From NCBI RefSeq assembly GCF_020194955.2, contig NZ_JAFCIY020000022.1, forward strand, positions 1 through 64,000: 64,000 nt of DNA. Direction: 5' to 3'. Position numbers and translations under genes: made by a program. Shown here piece after piece: positions 1 through 10,358 of this stretch. The stretch is from Desulfuromonas sp. CSMB_57 (GTDB lineage Bacteria > Desulfobacterota > Desulfuromonadia > Desulfuromonadales > Syntrophotaleaceae). Numbering within the stretch: the first letter of the stretch is position 1; the number at the start of each line of letters is the position of its first letter. Under the pieces are notes generated by a model that saw only the letters and a program-made list of their open reading frames with translations, searched no databases and was not told the DNA's origin.

Positions 1-1
1 A

Positions 2-1990
2 TCAGTCGGCGAAAATGGTAAAGCCCGCCTCCGAATCATCCAGGGTGACAAGCAACCGCTCCAGTTCCGATATGGACATGGATGCCATCCTGCCGAGGGT
101 GGTCGACTTCGTGGTGTCCAGATCCTGGCTGCAACGGTTGTGGGTGATGTTGTAAAACGATAACCCCTTGTCCTCTTTTAGGCCCATTTCCAACAACTTT
201 TCTGCACCCTTCTGGAGCAGAAGCAATTTGTCCCGAAGGTCGTCGGGATTGTCGGCGGTCCAGACGCCCAGGCAGATGGGGCTGGCCAGGTTCTTTACAT
301 CGCCGATAAATTCTCCGCGCAGCAGCTGGTCCGACGATTTGCCGAGGTAAGGAACAAAATCCATATGCTCGGCAAGTTTTCTATCAGTTGCAAAGAAGTG
401 TCCATTTTCCGGATCCAAAGTGAATATGATATTATAGTTCAGTGCTTGTCCGTAGCTTTTGAAAAGCATGCCCTTATATTCATCGAAGTCAAAATTTTTC
501 TTCAAAAACCTCTCATTTCTCTTGATCCTTTTCGTGATTGCCAAAAGCCAGGTCTTGATAATTTGGTTTTCGATTCGACACTTGTTCAAATCGGTTTCGA
601 GTTCCAGATGTTTTTTGGTGCCAAAGCGATAGCTCAACATATTTCTGAAAATATCTCTGACATTGTTATATTGGGCGAACTGGTATATCAGGTCATAGCT
701 AAAAATTTCCATTTGTCGCAGCTGCCAAATAAAAATAGCGACTTGGGTTCTTGGACTATTGACGCTAATGCCAATTTTTTCGGTCTTTTTTAACAACTCT
801 ATAAACGCCGACTCTTTATTTGATAAGTAAATAGTGTTGCTGGTTGTGCTTTTTTTCAGGTTGATTATCCAACGTGTGAAATGATTTTTGCGGCTTTCAA
901 CCTTTATATTGTTGGCGCCAAATGTTGAGAAAATCTGAATTGTACCCAGCCCTTCTCCTGCATTATCCTTTTTTGTAGTCTTTCCGACAAAGTCCGGAAG
1001 AAAATCTTTGTCAACTCTTAACCTTTCTTCGTTGATACCAATGCCATTGTCCTGAATGGTCAGTCGCACATAATCGTTGTTGTCCCTCAGATCAATGATG
1101 ATGATCCCTTTGCGTTCAGCTTCATCGATGGCATCAATGGAATTGGAAGCGAGGTTGATTAAGGCTCGACTGAATTTTAAATAGTTGCCGACCACAGGAG
1201 AAATTTTCGGGCCCAGGTTAATCCTTATTTCACATGGGACCTTGGCGGATTCAATAAAAGGAATTAGCCTGTCGGTGATCAGTTCCTTGATGTTGACATT
1301 ATGCGTGTCGAGTAGGCGATCTTCGTAAAGATTCAACGTGTTTAATAGGGCTGTCGTTTCCCGATTGATGTCTTCAACCACCTTGTTGTAATTGTCCACC
1401 GATAATATCGATGTCATATCGAATAAAACTTTTAAGGACTTTTTCACGTCATGACGAACCTTGCCCAATTCGTCGGCGATGGAATGCGACGTTTCTTTAA
1501 CCTTAAGGCATTTTTCACGAATGGTTTTCGCAAGGGCAGACATCTTTAAAAACTTCATCTTTTTGTTGACGATTTTTTCGTCAACCTTGAAGCCTTTATT
1601 CGAAAAAAATTCTATGGTTGATATCAGTTTCTCCCATACAAAAAGGTAAACATAAGCATCATCTGGAAGATCACTGGCAAGAGTTTCGATGAACGCCGAG
1701 CCAATGCCTTTTCCTCTGCCAAAAGGACTGGTGACCTGTTGATAAAGATGATAGCGTTGTCGAGAGGGATTTGAATAAATTAAAAAATAACCAAGTATTT
1801 CCCCCTCTTCATCCCAGACGTAACTATGGCGGTAATCGATATCCAGAGATTTTTCAAGGATGAAGGGTGATGGAACCAGGACTGTATCGATATTCAAAAA
1901 GGGAATTTTTTTGATTCGGGCTTCATCTTCTGGAAGAAGACAGCGGATATATCGAAAATCATCTCTGATATTTGACATGTTCAACACCAT
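2..1990 (-). CDS. GNAT acetyltransferase-like / histidine kinase ATPase fusion protein
   Basis: Predicted cytoplasmic signalling protein of 662 residues with two catalytic-looking modules. Residues about 10-150 resemble a GNAT acetyltransferase fold, with the acetyl-CoA loop GRGKGIG at 91-97. A helical stretch follows with RHDVKKSL (His180), similar to a kinase H-box. Then come the GHKL ATPase N-box NLASNSIDA (279-287), G1 box DNGIG (314-318) and G2 box GEGLGT (345-350). The last ~280 residues match nothing I recognise. No membrane segment or receiver domain is visible. I start at ATG 1990, 5 bases after the nuclease stop codon; ATG 1978 (behind GGTG) and ATG 2059 (inside the nuclease gene) are alternatives. 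The gene is clearly more A+T rich than its neighbours, which suggests transfer. Its biological role is unknown. Confidence 0.7.
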   Translation of the reverse strand: MVLNMSNIRDDFRYIRCLLPEDEARIKKIPFLNIDTVLVPSPFILEKSLDIDYRHSYVWDEEGEILGYFLIYSNPSRQRYHLYQQVTSPFGRGKGIGSAFIETLASDLPDDAYVYLFVWEKLISTIEFFSNKGFKVDEKIVNKKMKFLKMSALAKTIREKCLKVKETSHSIADELGKVRHDVKKSLKVLFDMTSILSVDNYNKVVEDINRETTALLNTLNLYEDRLLDTHNVNIKELITDRLIPFIESAKVPCEIRINLGPKISPVVGNYLKFSRALINLASNSIDAIDEAERKGIIIIDLRDNNDYVRLTIQDNGIGINEERLRVDKDFLPDFVGKTTKKDNAGEGLGTIQIFSTFGANNIKVESRKNHFTRWIINLKKSTTSNTIYLSNKESAFIELLKKTEKIGISVNSPRTQVAIFIWQLRQMEIFSYDLIYQFAQYNNVRDIFRNMLSYRFGTKKHLELETDLNKCRIENQIIKTWLLAITKRIKRNERFLKKNFDFDEYKGMLFKSYGQALNYNIIFTLDPENGHFFATDRKLAEHMDFVPYLGKSSDQLLRGEFIGDVKNLASPICLGVWTADNPDDLRDKLLLLQKGAEKLLEMGLKEDKGLSFYNITHNRCSQDLDTTKSTTLGRMASMSISELERLLVTLDDSEAGFTIFAD

Positions 1991-1995
1991 GTTGT

Positions 1996-2574
1996 TTATG
2001 GATGGGAGTCTATTGGGATTGGGAGAGTTTTTCCGTCCAGTGGGACGGAAGATTCCCATAATCCAACAGCCTTGCGGCGCGCCTGACGCTCAATTTGAAG
2101 GAAATCCATTTTAAGCTGAAAATCAAAATGGCGATACACAATTGCTAGGCCTTTCTCCAAAAGTACCCGGTTGGCAAGTCGACCATCCGGCATCACCACG
2201 TAGGCCAAAAGGCGCCCGTATCTGTCCCTGGCCGGCGCCTCCACGAGGAGGGAGACTTCTTGCCCCTTTATTAGCTCCTCGAGGAATTCCTTGCCAACGG
2301 CGTGCATCGGCCGGAGCCTGATCGAATCAATCCCCAGTTTGAGGAAAAATCGATCGCGATGATCCGGTTGCCTTTCCGGCGCGTCGATGCCCCGCAGGCG
2401 AACCGGACCAATGCCGGCGACGTGGATAGTGTCGGCATCGTACACCCACAACACCCGGGCGGTGAGAGTACCTGTTTCGGCGAGGCTGGTGCGGGACAAC
2501 AGCAGCAGGCCGAGCAGGATGGTGGAACACAATCTGAGGATGTTTCGGTGGTCGGCAGGCCCTAACATTTCCAT
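1996..2574 (-). CDS. Secreted thermonuclease-like (SNase) nuclease
   Basis: Staphylococcal-nuclease-fold enzyme of about 192 residues, expected to hydrolyse DNA/RNA with Ca2+ outside the cytoplasm. From ATG 2574 there is an N-terminal signal peptide with the hydrophobic core STILLGLLLLS followed by RTSLAE. The SNase domain shows the metal-binding VYDADT (45-49), the RLRGIDAPE block with the equivalents of catalytic Arg35 (R59), Asp40 (D64) and Glu43 (E67), and DRYGRLLAY with the equivalent of Arg87 (R121). ATG 2568 is an equally good start. A longer frame reaches 2670, but it would overlap larE and put 32 residues before the signal peptide, so I reject it. It lies 76 bases downstream of larE on the same strand. 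Confidence 0.88.
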   Translation of the reverse strand: MEMLGPADHRNILRLCSTILLGLLLLSRTSLAETGTLTARVLWVYDADTIHVAGIGPVRLRGIDAPERQPDHRDRFFLKLGIDSIRLRPMHAVGKEFLEELIKGQEVSLLVEAPARDRYGRLLAYVVMPDGRLANRVLLEKGLAIVYRHFDFQLKMDFLQIERQARRKAVGLWESSVPLDGKTLPIPIDSHP

Positions 2575-2650
2575 TTTCCGGCAGGGGCTATTGAGTTGAA
2601 AGTGGATTTGCAACCCTCGGCATGGTCCTTTTTCGCCAATGACGCTGGCA

Positions 2651-3496
2651 TCAGGAAAAGGATGCTTCACCCGGAGTTAGAGCTTCGGGAAGGTTTTGGC
2701 TGCCCATCCGGTAGCCAGCCAAATCCAGCGTGACAAAACGAAATCCCGCCGCATTGCAAGCAGCCAGGAGTGTTGTTCGAACCGGTTCCTTGAGCAGGCG
2801 CTGAAAGTCCCGGCGGCTTACTTCCAGGCGCACCAAATCCCCGTGATGACGTGCCCGACTGCCGATGAAGCCGTTCTTCCGCAATGCCTCTTCACAAACT
2901 TCGACCTGGTTCAAACGCTCCAGGGTGATGGGCATGCCCGCGACAATCCGGGTTGCCAGGCAAGAGTCGGCCGGCTGGTTCCAGTTTGGCAATTTCAGTG
3001 TTTTGGCGAGATGCCGGATTTCAAGTTTGGTCAACCCCGCCTCCAGCAAAGGCGACCGAATGGCCAATTCGTTCGCCGCCCGGCGGCCTGGGCGATAATC
3101 CTGGTCATCATCGCCGTTGCTGCCGTCATGCAGACTGTGGATGCCGTGTTCGCGGGCCGCCTGCAAAGCCTTGGAAAAGAGCAGGCGCTTGCAATAATAG
3201 CAGCGCTGGGCGTCATTGCGAACCACATCCTGGTTCTGCAATACGGCGCAAGGCACCAACACTTGGCGACTGCCAAGCTGTTTGGTCAGCATTTGGGAGC
3301 GTTTGCGATCAAAGCTCGGCAGCAAGGGAGAGACAACGGTAACGGCAAGCACCCGGCTGGGCCCCAGGGTATCAAGTGCGGCTTTGAGCAGCAGAGTGGA
3401 ATCGATGCCCCCGGAAAAAGCGATGGCGATCAGGTCTTCCCTGCGAAGGATATCCAATAGCGCTGAAAACTTGCCATGGGCGAGCATTGAGTCCAT
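2651..3496 (-). CDS. larE: ATP-dependent sulfur insertase of nickel-pincer cofactor synthesis (LarE family)
   Basis: LarE adenylates and thiolates the pyridinium dicarboxylate made by LarB, a step towards the Ni-pincer nucleotide of lactate racemase-type enzymes. The PP-loop SGGIDS is at 28-33. Three cysteines are placed as in the iron-sulfur type of LarE: RCYYCK (C99, C102) and DSCLATR (C179). In Lactobacillus LarE only the last one is conserved, and it is the sacrificial sulfur donor. The CxxC pair therefore suggests the [4Fe-4S]-dependent, non-sacrificial variant known from Thermotoga and methanogens; this is inference. Length 281 residues is normal. larB and larC lie 22 kb away, and no larA is present. 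Start ATG 3496 has GGAAA directly upstream; ATG 3487 is possible. Confidence 0.9.
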   Translation of the reverse strand: MDSMLAHGKFSALLDILRREDLIAIAFSGGIDSTLLLKAALDTLGPSRVLAVTVVSPLLPSFDRKRSQMLTKQLGSRQVLVPCAVLQNQDVVRNDAQRCYYCKRLLFSKALQAAREHGIHSLHDGSNGDDDQDYRPGRRAANELAIRSPLLEAGLTKLEIRHLAKTLKLPNWNQPADSCLATRIVAGMPITLERLNQVEVCEEALRKNGFIGSRARHHGDLVRLEVSRRDFQRLLKEPVRTTLLAACNAAGFRFVTLDLAGYRMGSQNLPEALTPGEASFS

Positions 3497-3648
3497 TTTC
3501 CGGAGGTGGTGCGGCAGTTCAGTCCTACAGTGATGGTGTGATGAGGTGCCGCACGGGCGGCATCAGCCTCAGGATAACAATGGTTGCGAGCCGGGGAAAG
3601 GATTATTTGCGGTGAAAGTGAGGCGGAGCGAATCCGGACTCGCGGACG

Positions 3649-3679
3649 AAAAAAGGGGCGGTTCATCGACCGCCCCTTT
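3649..3679 (-). terminator. Rho-independent terminator after dapL
   Basis: A perfect 10-bp stem, AAAGGGGCGG (3652-3661) with CCGCCCCTTT (3670-3679), starts 5 bases after the dapL stop codon. On the minus strand it is followed by six T residues. It closes the long hslV-to-dapL gene run and separates it from larE. Confidence 0.93.
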
Positions 3680-3683
3680 GGCA

Positions 3684-4916
<1,233 letters not shown>

Positions 4917-4965
4917 AGAGTTCTCCTTAATTGTCTACATAGACACCGGGATGACAGGTGCGAGT

Positions 4966-5769
4966 TTACTTCAGGCCGAGAATATCCTGCATATCGTAGA
5001 GGCCGGGCGCTTGCCCGGCGAGCCATAGTGCGGCCCGCATGGCGCCCCGGGCAAACATGTCGCGGCTCATGGCGCGATGCGTGATTTCGATGCGCTCCCC
5101 CATGCCGATGAAATAGACCGTATGCTCGCCGACGATATCTCCGCCGCGGACAGTCTGCATGCCGATTTCGTCATGGGTGCGGGCACCGCACATCCCTTCG
5201 CGATGATAGACCGCACTGGCCTGATAATCGCGGCCGAGGGCATCGGCGACGATCTCACCCATGCGCACGGCGGTGCCGCTCGGCGCGTCCTTTTTCTTGT
5301 TATGATGCAGTTCGACGATTTCGACATCGAAACCGTCCCCCAGTACCTTGGCCGCGTCCTTGAGGATCTTGAAGCAGGCATTGACGCCGACGCTCATGTT
5401 GGGTGCCAGCACCACCGGAACGGTTTGAGCGAATCCTTCAACCTGGGTCCGTTGTTCCGGGGTAAAGCCGGTGGACCCGATGACGATGGCCTTGCCCAGA
5501 CGAGCGCAGGCAGCCAGGTTTTGCAGCGATACCTCGGGGAAGGTGAAATCGATGAGGATGTCGGCTGCCTGCAAAACCCGGTCTCGATCAGCGCACACGA
5601 TTACGCCGAGAGGCCCGCAGCCCGCCAGGCTGCCGGCATCCTGGCCGAGTCGGTCATGGGTGTGGTGCTCCAGGGCGCCGGTAAGCTGCAAACCCTCGGT
5701 TTCCTGAATGGCGGCGATCAGACGGCCGCCCATACGTCCGGCTGCACCGTTGACTGCAATGCGGATCAT
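4966..5769 (-). CDS. dapB: 4-hydroxy-tetrahydrodipicolinate reductase
   Basis: Second diaminopimelate-specific step: NAD(P)H-dependent reduction of the DapA product to tetrahydrodipicolinate in the cytosol. The 267-residue protein has the nucleotide-binding GAAGRMG (8-14). It also has the catalytic and substrate block ELHHNKKKDAPSGTA (153-167), with the catalytic His pair 155-156 and Lys159. It sits between dapA (30 bases upstream) and dapL (49 bases downstream) on the same strand. The start at ATG 5769 is unambiguous because the Rossmann strand begins at residue 2. Confidence 0.97.
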   Translation of the reverse strand: MIRIAVNGAAGRMGGRLIAAIQETEGLQLTGALEHHTHDRLGQDAGSLAGCGPLGVIVCADRDRVLQAADILIDFTFPEVSLQNLAACARLGKAIVIGSTGFTPEQRTQVEGFAQTVPVVLAPNMSVGVNACFKILKDAAKVLGDGFDVEIVELHHNKKKDAPSGTAVRMGEIVADALGRDYQASAVYHREGMCGARTHDEIGMQTVRGGDIVGEHTVYFIGMGERIEITHRAMSRDMFARGAMRAALWLAGQAPGLYDMQDILGLK

Positions 5770-5799
5770 GGTTCCTCCCTATTTGTTGGTCGTCTTCCG

Positions 5800-6681
5800 C
5801 TAGCTGTCCAGCAGGCCGTGACGTTGGAGAACCTCGGTCAGTTTCGCCAGGTTTTCGGGCTGCAGGGGCACCAGCGGCAGGCGCAGATGCGGGCCGCATT
5901 TGCCCATCAGGGCCGCGGCGGTCTTGACCGGGGCGGGATTGGACTCGATGAACATGGTCTGGTGCACTTCCAGCAACTGCAGATGGATCCGGCGAGCGTC
6001 TTCCCAGCGACTTTCGCGGATGGCCACGACCATGGCCTTGACCTGAGCCGGCATGATGTTGGCGGTTACCGAAATGACCCCTTTGCCGCCGCAAGCCATC
6101 AAGGGCAGGGTGAGGAAATCGTCGCCGGAGAACACATCGATTTTGTCGCCCGCCTTGGCGATGATCTCGCTGGCCTGGGTGAGATCCCCGGAGGCTTCCT
6201 TGATGCCGATGATATGGGGAATTTCGGCCAGGCGCACCGTGGTGGCGGCGGTCATGTTCATGCCGGTGCGACCCGGGACGTTATACAGTACCTGGGGGAT
6301 GCTCACCTGCTCGGCGATGGCCTTGAAATGCTGGTAAAGGCCCTCTTGGGTGGGCTTGTTGTAATAGGGTGAAATAAGCAATACGCCGTCGGCACCGATC
6401 TGCTTGGCCTGACGGGTCAGTTCGATGGCTTCGGTGGTCGAGTTGGAACCGGTGCCGGCCAGGACCGGAACACGCTTGTTGACCTGCTCGACGCAGGCAC
6501 GAATAACCTGGCTGTGCTCCCCATGGTCGAGGGTCGCGGATTCTCCGGTCGTGCCGACCGGAACGATTACATCGGTGCCGTTCGCAATCTGAAACTCGAC
6601 GAGTTGGCGAAAGGCATCCTCGTCCCATCGCCCGTCCTCCTGGAAGGGGGTGATAATGGCAACCATGGATCCTTGAAACAT
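5800..6681 (-). CDS. dapA: 4-hydroxy-tetrahydrodipicolinate synthase
   Basis: Condenses pyruvate with aspartate semialdehyde, the entry step of the DAP/lysine branch. This is a TIM-barrel Schiff-base enzyme of 293 residues. Substrate loop GTTGES is at 43-48, the catalytic tyrosine is in YNVPGRTG (Y133), and the Schiff-base lysine is K161 in GIKEASG. It lies 72 bases after lysA, and ends 30 bases before dapB. Lysine feedback, common in this family, cannot be judged from sequence alone. Confidence 0.97.
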   Translation of the reverse strand: MFQGSMVAIITPFQEDGRWDEDAFRQLVEFQIANGTDVIVPVGTTGESATLDHGEHSQVIRACVEQVNKRVPVLAGTGSNSTTEAIELTRQAKQIGADGVLLISPYYNKPTQEGLYQHFKAIAEQVSIPQVLYNVPGRTGMNMTAATTVRLAEIPHIIGIKEASGDLTQASEIIAKAGDKIDVFSGDDFLTLPLMACGGKGVISVTANIMPAQVKAMVVAIRESRWEDARRIHLQLLEVHQTMFIESNPAPVKTAAALMGKCGPHLRLPLVPLQPENLAKLTEVLQRHGLLDS

Positions 6682-6753
6682 GATAGGGGCCTCCCGTGAA
6701 TTGAGGGCGCCGCTGCCGCCGTGACAGGCCGGCGGCAGGCGGCAAGATGGGGT

Positions 6754-8007
6754 TTACAGTCCGGCGGGTATTTGTTCGCCCCGAATCAGGTCGGCGAAGG
6801 ACTCGCGCTCGCGCACCACCAGGATCTGGTCGCCTTTGACCATGATTTCCGGGACCCGGCAACGACTGTTGTAGTTGGAACTCATGGTAAAACCATAAGC
6901 GCCGGCCGAGGTGACGGCCACCAAATCGCCCTGCCCAAAATCCGGAACTTCCCGATCCTGAGCGAGGAAATCTCCGGACTCACAGATGGGGCCGACTACA
7001 TCGGCCAGCATGGTGCCGGTGGTGGAGCGCTCCACCGCTTCGATACCCTGGTAGGAACCGTACAGGGTGGGGCGGGTCAGGTCGTTCATGGCCGCATCGA
7101 CGATGACGAAGTTCTTGGCTTCTCCATGTTTTACATACAACACCTTGGTCACCAGAATGCCGGCATTACCGGTCAGAACCCGGCCCGGCTCGAAAATCAG
7201 GGTCAGATTCAACCCGCGGGTGGCGGCGATGATGGCCTGGGCGTAGTCGGCGGGGCTGGGCGGCTCTTCGTCCTTGTAGGTAATGCCGAGTCCGCCGCCG
7301 AGATCCAGATAGCGGATGGCAAAACCCTCTTGCTGCAGAGATTCCACCAGTTCCCGGACCTTGGCGATGGCATCGACGAAAGGCGAGAGTTTGGTCAGCT
7401 GGCTGCCGATATGGCAGTCGACGCCGATGACTTCGAGGTGCGGCAGTTGTGCCGCATGCCGGTAGTCCTCCAGGGCGCGCGCAATGTTGATGCCGAACTT
7501 GGCCTTTTTCATGCCGGTGGAAATATAGGGATGGGTCTGCGGATCGACGTCCGGATTGACGCGGATGGCGATGCCCGCCTTCTTGCCCAACTGACCGGCG
7601 ACGCGGTTGATGGTCTCCAGTTCCTGGGTCGATTCGACATTGAACATCAGGATGTCCGCTTCCAGGGCGGCCGCGATTTCCTGCTCGGTTTTCCCAACGC
7701 CGGAATAGACGATCTTGCGCGGATCGCAGCCGACCTGCTGGGCGCGGAACAGTTCGCCGCCGGAGACGATATCGAATCCGGCGCCGCCGTTCACGAAGGT
7801 CTTCAGGACCGCCAGGTTGCTGTTGGATTTAATGGAATAGCAGACCAGGTGTGGTACCGAGGCGAAGGCGGCGGTGAACGTCGCCAAATGGTGGCTGAGG
7901 GTGGCGTGAGAGTAAAGATAAAACGGGGTGCCGACCTGCTCGGCAATTTTTCTGACCGCGACCTGCTCGCAGTACAGATCGTTGCCTTGGTATTGAAAGT
8001 GGTTCAT
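6754..8007 (-). CDS. lysA: Diaminopimelate decarboxylase
   Basis: Final step of lysine synthesis: PLP-dependent decarboxylation of meso-DAP. It is a fold-type III enzyme of 417 residues. The PLP lysine is K60 in CYSIKSNSN. The glycine-rich phosphate loop is LGGGLGITY, and the CESGDF motif carries the catalytic cysteine from the partner subunit. It follows the small lipoprotein gene and precedes dapA, so transcription probably continues from the arginine genes. The DAP epimerase dapF, needed to supply meso-DAP, is not in this window. Confidence 0.97.
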   Translation of the reverse strand: MNHFQYQGNDLYCEQVAVRKIAEQVGTPFYLYSHATLSHHLATFTAAFASVPHLVCYSIKSNSNLAVLKTFVNGGAGFDIVSGGELFRAQQVGCDPRKIVYSGVGKTEQEIAAALEADILMFNVESTQELETINRVAGQLGKKAGIAIRVNPDVDPQTHPYISTGMKKAKFGINIARALEDYRHAAQLPHLEVIGVDCHIGSQLTKLSPFVDAIAKVRELVESLQQEGFAIRYLDLGGGLGITYKDEEPPSPADYAQAIIAATRGLNLTLIFEPGRVLTGNAGILVTKVLYVKHGEAKNFVIVDAAMNDLTRPTLYGSYQGIEAVERSTTGTMLADVVGPICESGDFLAQDREVPDFGQGDLVAVTSAGAYGFTMSSNYNSRCRVPEIMVKGDQILVVRERESFADLIRGEQIPAGL

Positions 8008-8111
8008 GCCAATTTCTCCTGTCGTTTCAGTTCATGGAAGACTTTGATTTCAGAAGGTAATTAAGGTTTCAACGCTAACACAGCCGACCTTGAATGTCAA
8101 AATGCCGCGAT

Positions 8112-8873
8112 TCAGGGGGTGGCCACCACCGCCCGAGACAGGTTGCTTTCCACTTCCCGGTCCTGCTGGCGGACCAGGCTGCGAACGGCATACAGGTAGG
8201 TGATGCCCGGTTCCGCGTCGCGGTCTTCAAACCCGACTTCGCTCAGCGGCGCCCGGTTCAGAGGAGCCGTAACAAAGGGGCGCCCGGGACGGCGTCGGTA
8301 AACATTGTAGCCGAGCAATTCCATACCTGTCGGCAGGTTGGTCACCGGGGCCCAGGTCAGTTGCAACTGGCCGTTGAGTCCCTGCGCCTGCAGTCCTTCG
8401 GGAGCGGGAGGCACCGCGACCAGGGCAATGCGCTCCACGACGGACGCCCCGTCCTGGCCCCAGCGATTGAAAGGCACAATGCGGTACTGGTAGCCCTGGC
8501 CCGCGGTCAATCCCGTATCGGTGCTGAAGTAGCGACCGGCCATGAATTGCGTCTCCCGCAGGTACTCCAAGTCGATTTGACGCAGGACCACCGAGGTGTC
8601 ACGGCAATCGGGGCAGTCCTCCGTCGGATCATAGGTCATGCGCAGGATGCGGAAGCCGGCCAGGTCCGTCAGCAGGGATCCGTCCTGGTTGGCCCGCGGC
8701 GCCGACCAACTCAGCAGCACTTGGTCCCCCTGCTGGCGCAGCACCAGTTGTTCCGGTGCGGCAGGCAAAGGTTGGCGCTGAGGACGTACCGGTCCCTTGC
8801 GACCGCAGCCGGCGGCCAGGGGCAGGGCGAGAAGCAGCAACACGGCGATTTTCCAGCAACGCGACGGGTTCAT
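8112..8873 (-). CDS. Lipoprotein with fibronectin type III-like domains
   Basis: Predicted outer-envelope lipoprotein of 253 residues and unknown function. The signal peptide ends in a lipobox, PLAAGC (Cys23), followed by GRKGPVRP. This resembles the CGxKGPL start of the small LptM/YifL lipoproteins that also sit next to lysA in many proteobacteria. The rest looks like two fibronectin type III-like beta domains (about 38-140 and 145-245), with APxGLxAxxxxGxLxLTW-type strands. It lies 5 bases after argH and 104 bases before lysA, so it is co-transcribed with amino-acid genes. I infer a structural envelope role only; LptM-like activity is not shown. Confidence 0.8.
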   Translation of the reverse strand: MNPSRCWKIAVLLLLALPLAAGCGRKGPVRPQRQPLPAAPEQLVLRQQGDQVLLSWSAPRANQDGSLLTDLAGFRILRMTYDPTEDCPDCRDTSVVLRQIDLEYLRETQFMAGRYFSTDTGLTAGQGYQYRIVPFNRWGQDGASVVERIALVAVPPAPEGLQAQGLNGQLQLTWAPVTNLPTGMELLGYNVYRRRPGRPFVTAPLNRAPLSEVGFEDRDAEPGITYLYAVRSLVRQQDREVESNLSRAVVATP

Positions 8874-8878
8874 GGCAA

Positions 8879-10270
8879 TCAGTTCCTTGACCGGTGGGCC
8901 CGTTCCTGCCTGGCCCGCGCGATTTCCCGGGCGACCGCTTCTCTAGCCGTGCCGCCGGTGGCGCGCCGGGCGTCCACGGAAGCCTCCAGGGTGATGTGAG
9001 CGAAAATGTCCTCCTCGATGGCCGGGCTGAAGGACCGGAACTCGTCCAGGGACAGTTCTTCGATGAGTTTGTTCCGCTCCAGACAGTAGCGCACGGTTTT
9101 GCCGACGATTTCGTGGGCATCGCGAAAGGGGATGCCCTTGCGCACCACGTAATCGGCGACATCCGTCGCGGTGGAGAAGCCTTTGGCCGCCGCCAGTCGC
9201 ATGGCTTCCGCCCGGACTTTCATCTCGGCGATCATGGCGGAGAAAATTTTCAGGCTGCCCTTGACCGTGTCGATGGTATCGAACAGGGGTTCCTTGTCTT
9301 CCTGCATATCTTTGTTGTAGGCCAAGGGCAGGGCTTTCATGACGGTCAGCAGGCTCATGAGGTTGCCGTAGACCCGCCCGGTTTTGCCGCGCACCAGTTC
9401 CGGGACATCCGGATTTTTTTTCTGCGGCATGATGGAGCTGCCGGTACAGAAACCGTCCGACAGTTCTATGAAGGCGAAGTCGGCACTGGACCAGAGGATC
9501 AGTTCCTCGGCCAGGCGCGACAGGTGCATCATGATGATGGCGCCGGCGCTGCAGAACTCCAGGGCGAAATCCCGGTCTGAAACCGAGTCCAGGCTGTTGC
9601 GGGTCACGCCCGAAAATCCAAGTTGCTCGGCGACATACTCCCGATCGATGGGAAACGTGGTCCCGGCCAGGGCGCCGGCCCCCAAGGGCATGATGTTGAG
9701 CCGTTCAGCCAGGTCCCGGAGCCGCCCGGCATCGCGCTGCAGCATTTCATAGTAGGCCATCATGTGATGGGCGAAAAGAATTGGCTGGGCGGTCTGCAGG
9801 TGGGTGTAACCCGGCATGATGACGCCGAGGTTGGCCTCCGCCTGGTCGAGGAGGGCCTGCTGGACATCCGCCAGGTGGTCGGCCACGGCCCGAACTTCGT
9901 CGCGCAGGTACAGCCGCACGTCCAGCGCCACCTGATCGTTGCGGGAGCGCGCGGTATGCAGTTTGCCGCCGACGGATCCGATGCGCTCGATGAGCCGCGC
10001 TTCGATGTTCATGTGGATGTCTTCCAGGCCCACGGAAAACTCGAACCGGCCCTGCTCGATGTCAGCCAGAATGCCTTCCAACCCGGCGATGATGGTCTCT
10101 GCCTCATCCGCGGCGATGATGCCTTGCCGGGCCAGCATGCGGGCGTGGGCCATGGAACCCTGGATATCATAACGGTAGAGGCGTTGATCGAAATCGATGC
10201 TGGCGGTGAAGGCCTCGACAAAGGCATCGGTGGGTTGGGTGAAGCGGCCGGCCCAGGGCTTTTTGCTCAT
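8879..10270 (-). CDS. argH: Argininosuccinate lyase
   Basis: Last step of arginine synthesis, splitting argininosuccinate into arginine and fumarate. It belongs to the fumarase/aspartase superfamily and has 463 residues, the usual length. The signature [11 protein letters not shown] is at 277-287 with the catalytic serine loop. TARSRNDQ (107-113) and GYTHLQ, with the general-acid histidine H157, are also present. It lies 88 bases downstream of argG, with a 12-bp inverted repeat in the gap, and its stop is 5 bases from the lipoprotein start. Confidence 0.97.
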   Translation of the reverse strand: MSKKPWAGRFTQPTDAFVEAFTASIDFDQRLYRYDIQGSMAHARMLARQGIIAADEAETIIAGLEGILADIEQGRFEFSVGLEDIHMNIEARLIERIGSVGGKLHTARSRNDQVALDVRLYLRDEVRAVADHLADVQQALLDQAEANLGVIMPGYTHLQTAQPILFAHHMMAYYEMLQRDAGRLRDLAERLNIMPLGAGALAGTTFPIDREYVAEQLGFSGVTRNSLDSVSDRDFALEFCSAGAIIMMHLSRLAEELILWSSADFAFIELSDGFCTGSSIMPQKKNPDVPELVRGKTGRVYGNLMSLLTVMKALPLAYNKDMQEDKEPLFDTIDTVKGSLKIFSAMIAEMKVRAEAMRLAAAKGFSTATDVADYVVRKGIPFRDAHEIVGKTVRYCLERNKLIEELSLDEFRSFSPAIEEDIFAHITLEASVDARRATGGTAREAVAREIARARQERAHRSRN

Positions 10271-10310
10271 GATTCAACGTGCTCCGTAATGTGCGGTGGT
10301 TGCGGCGAAC

Positions 10311-10338
10311 GGCCCGGCTTTCCAATGAAAGCCGGGCC
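10311..10338 (-). repeat. 12-bp perfect hairpin between argG and argH
   Basis: GGCCCGGCTTTC (10311-10322) and GAAAGCCGGGCC (10327-10338) form a perfect 12-bp stem with a 4-base loop in the argG-argH gap. No run of T follows on either strand, so it is not a classical terminator. It could act in mRNA processing or partial termination. Confidence 0.7.
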
Positions 10339-10358
10339 GGCGATCGAGAGGGCGCGAA

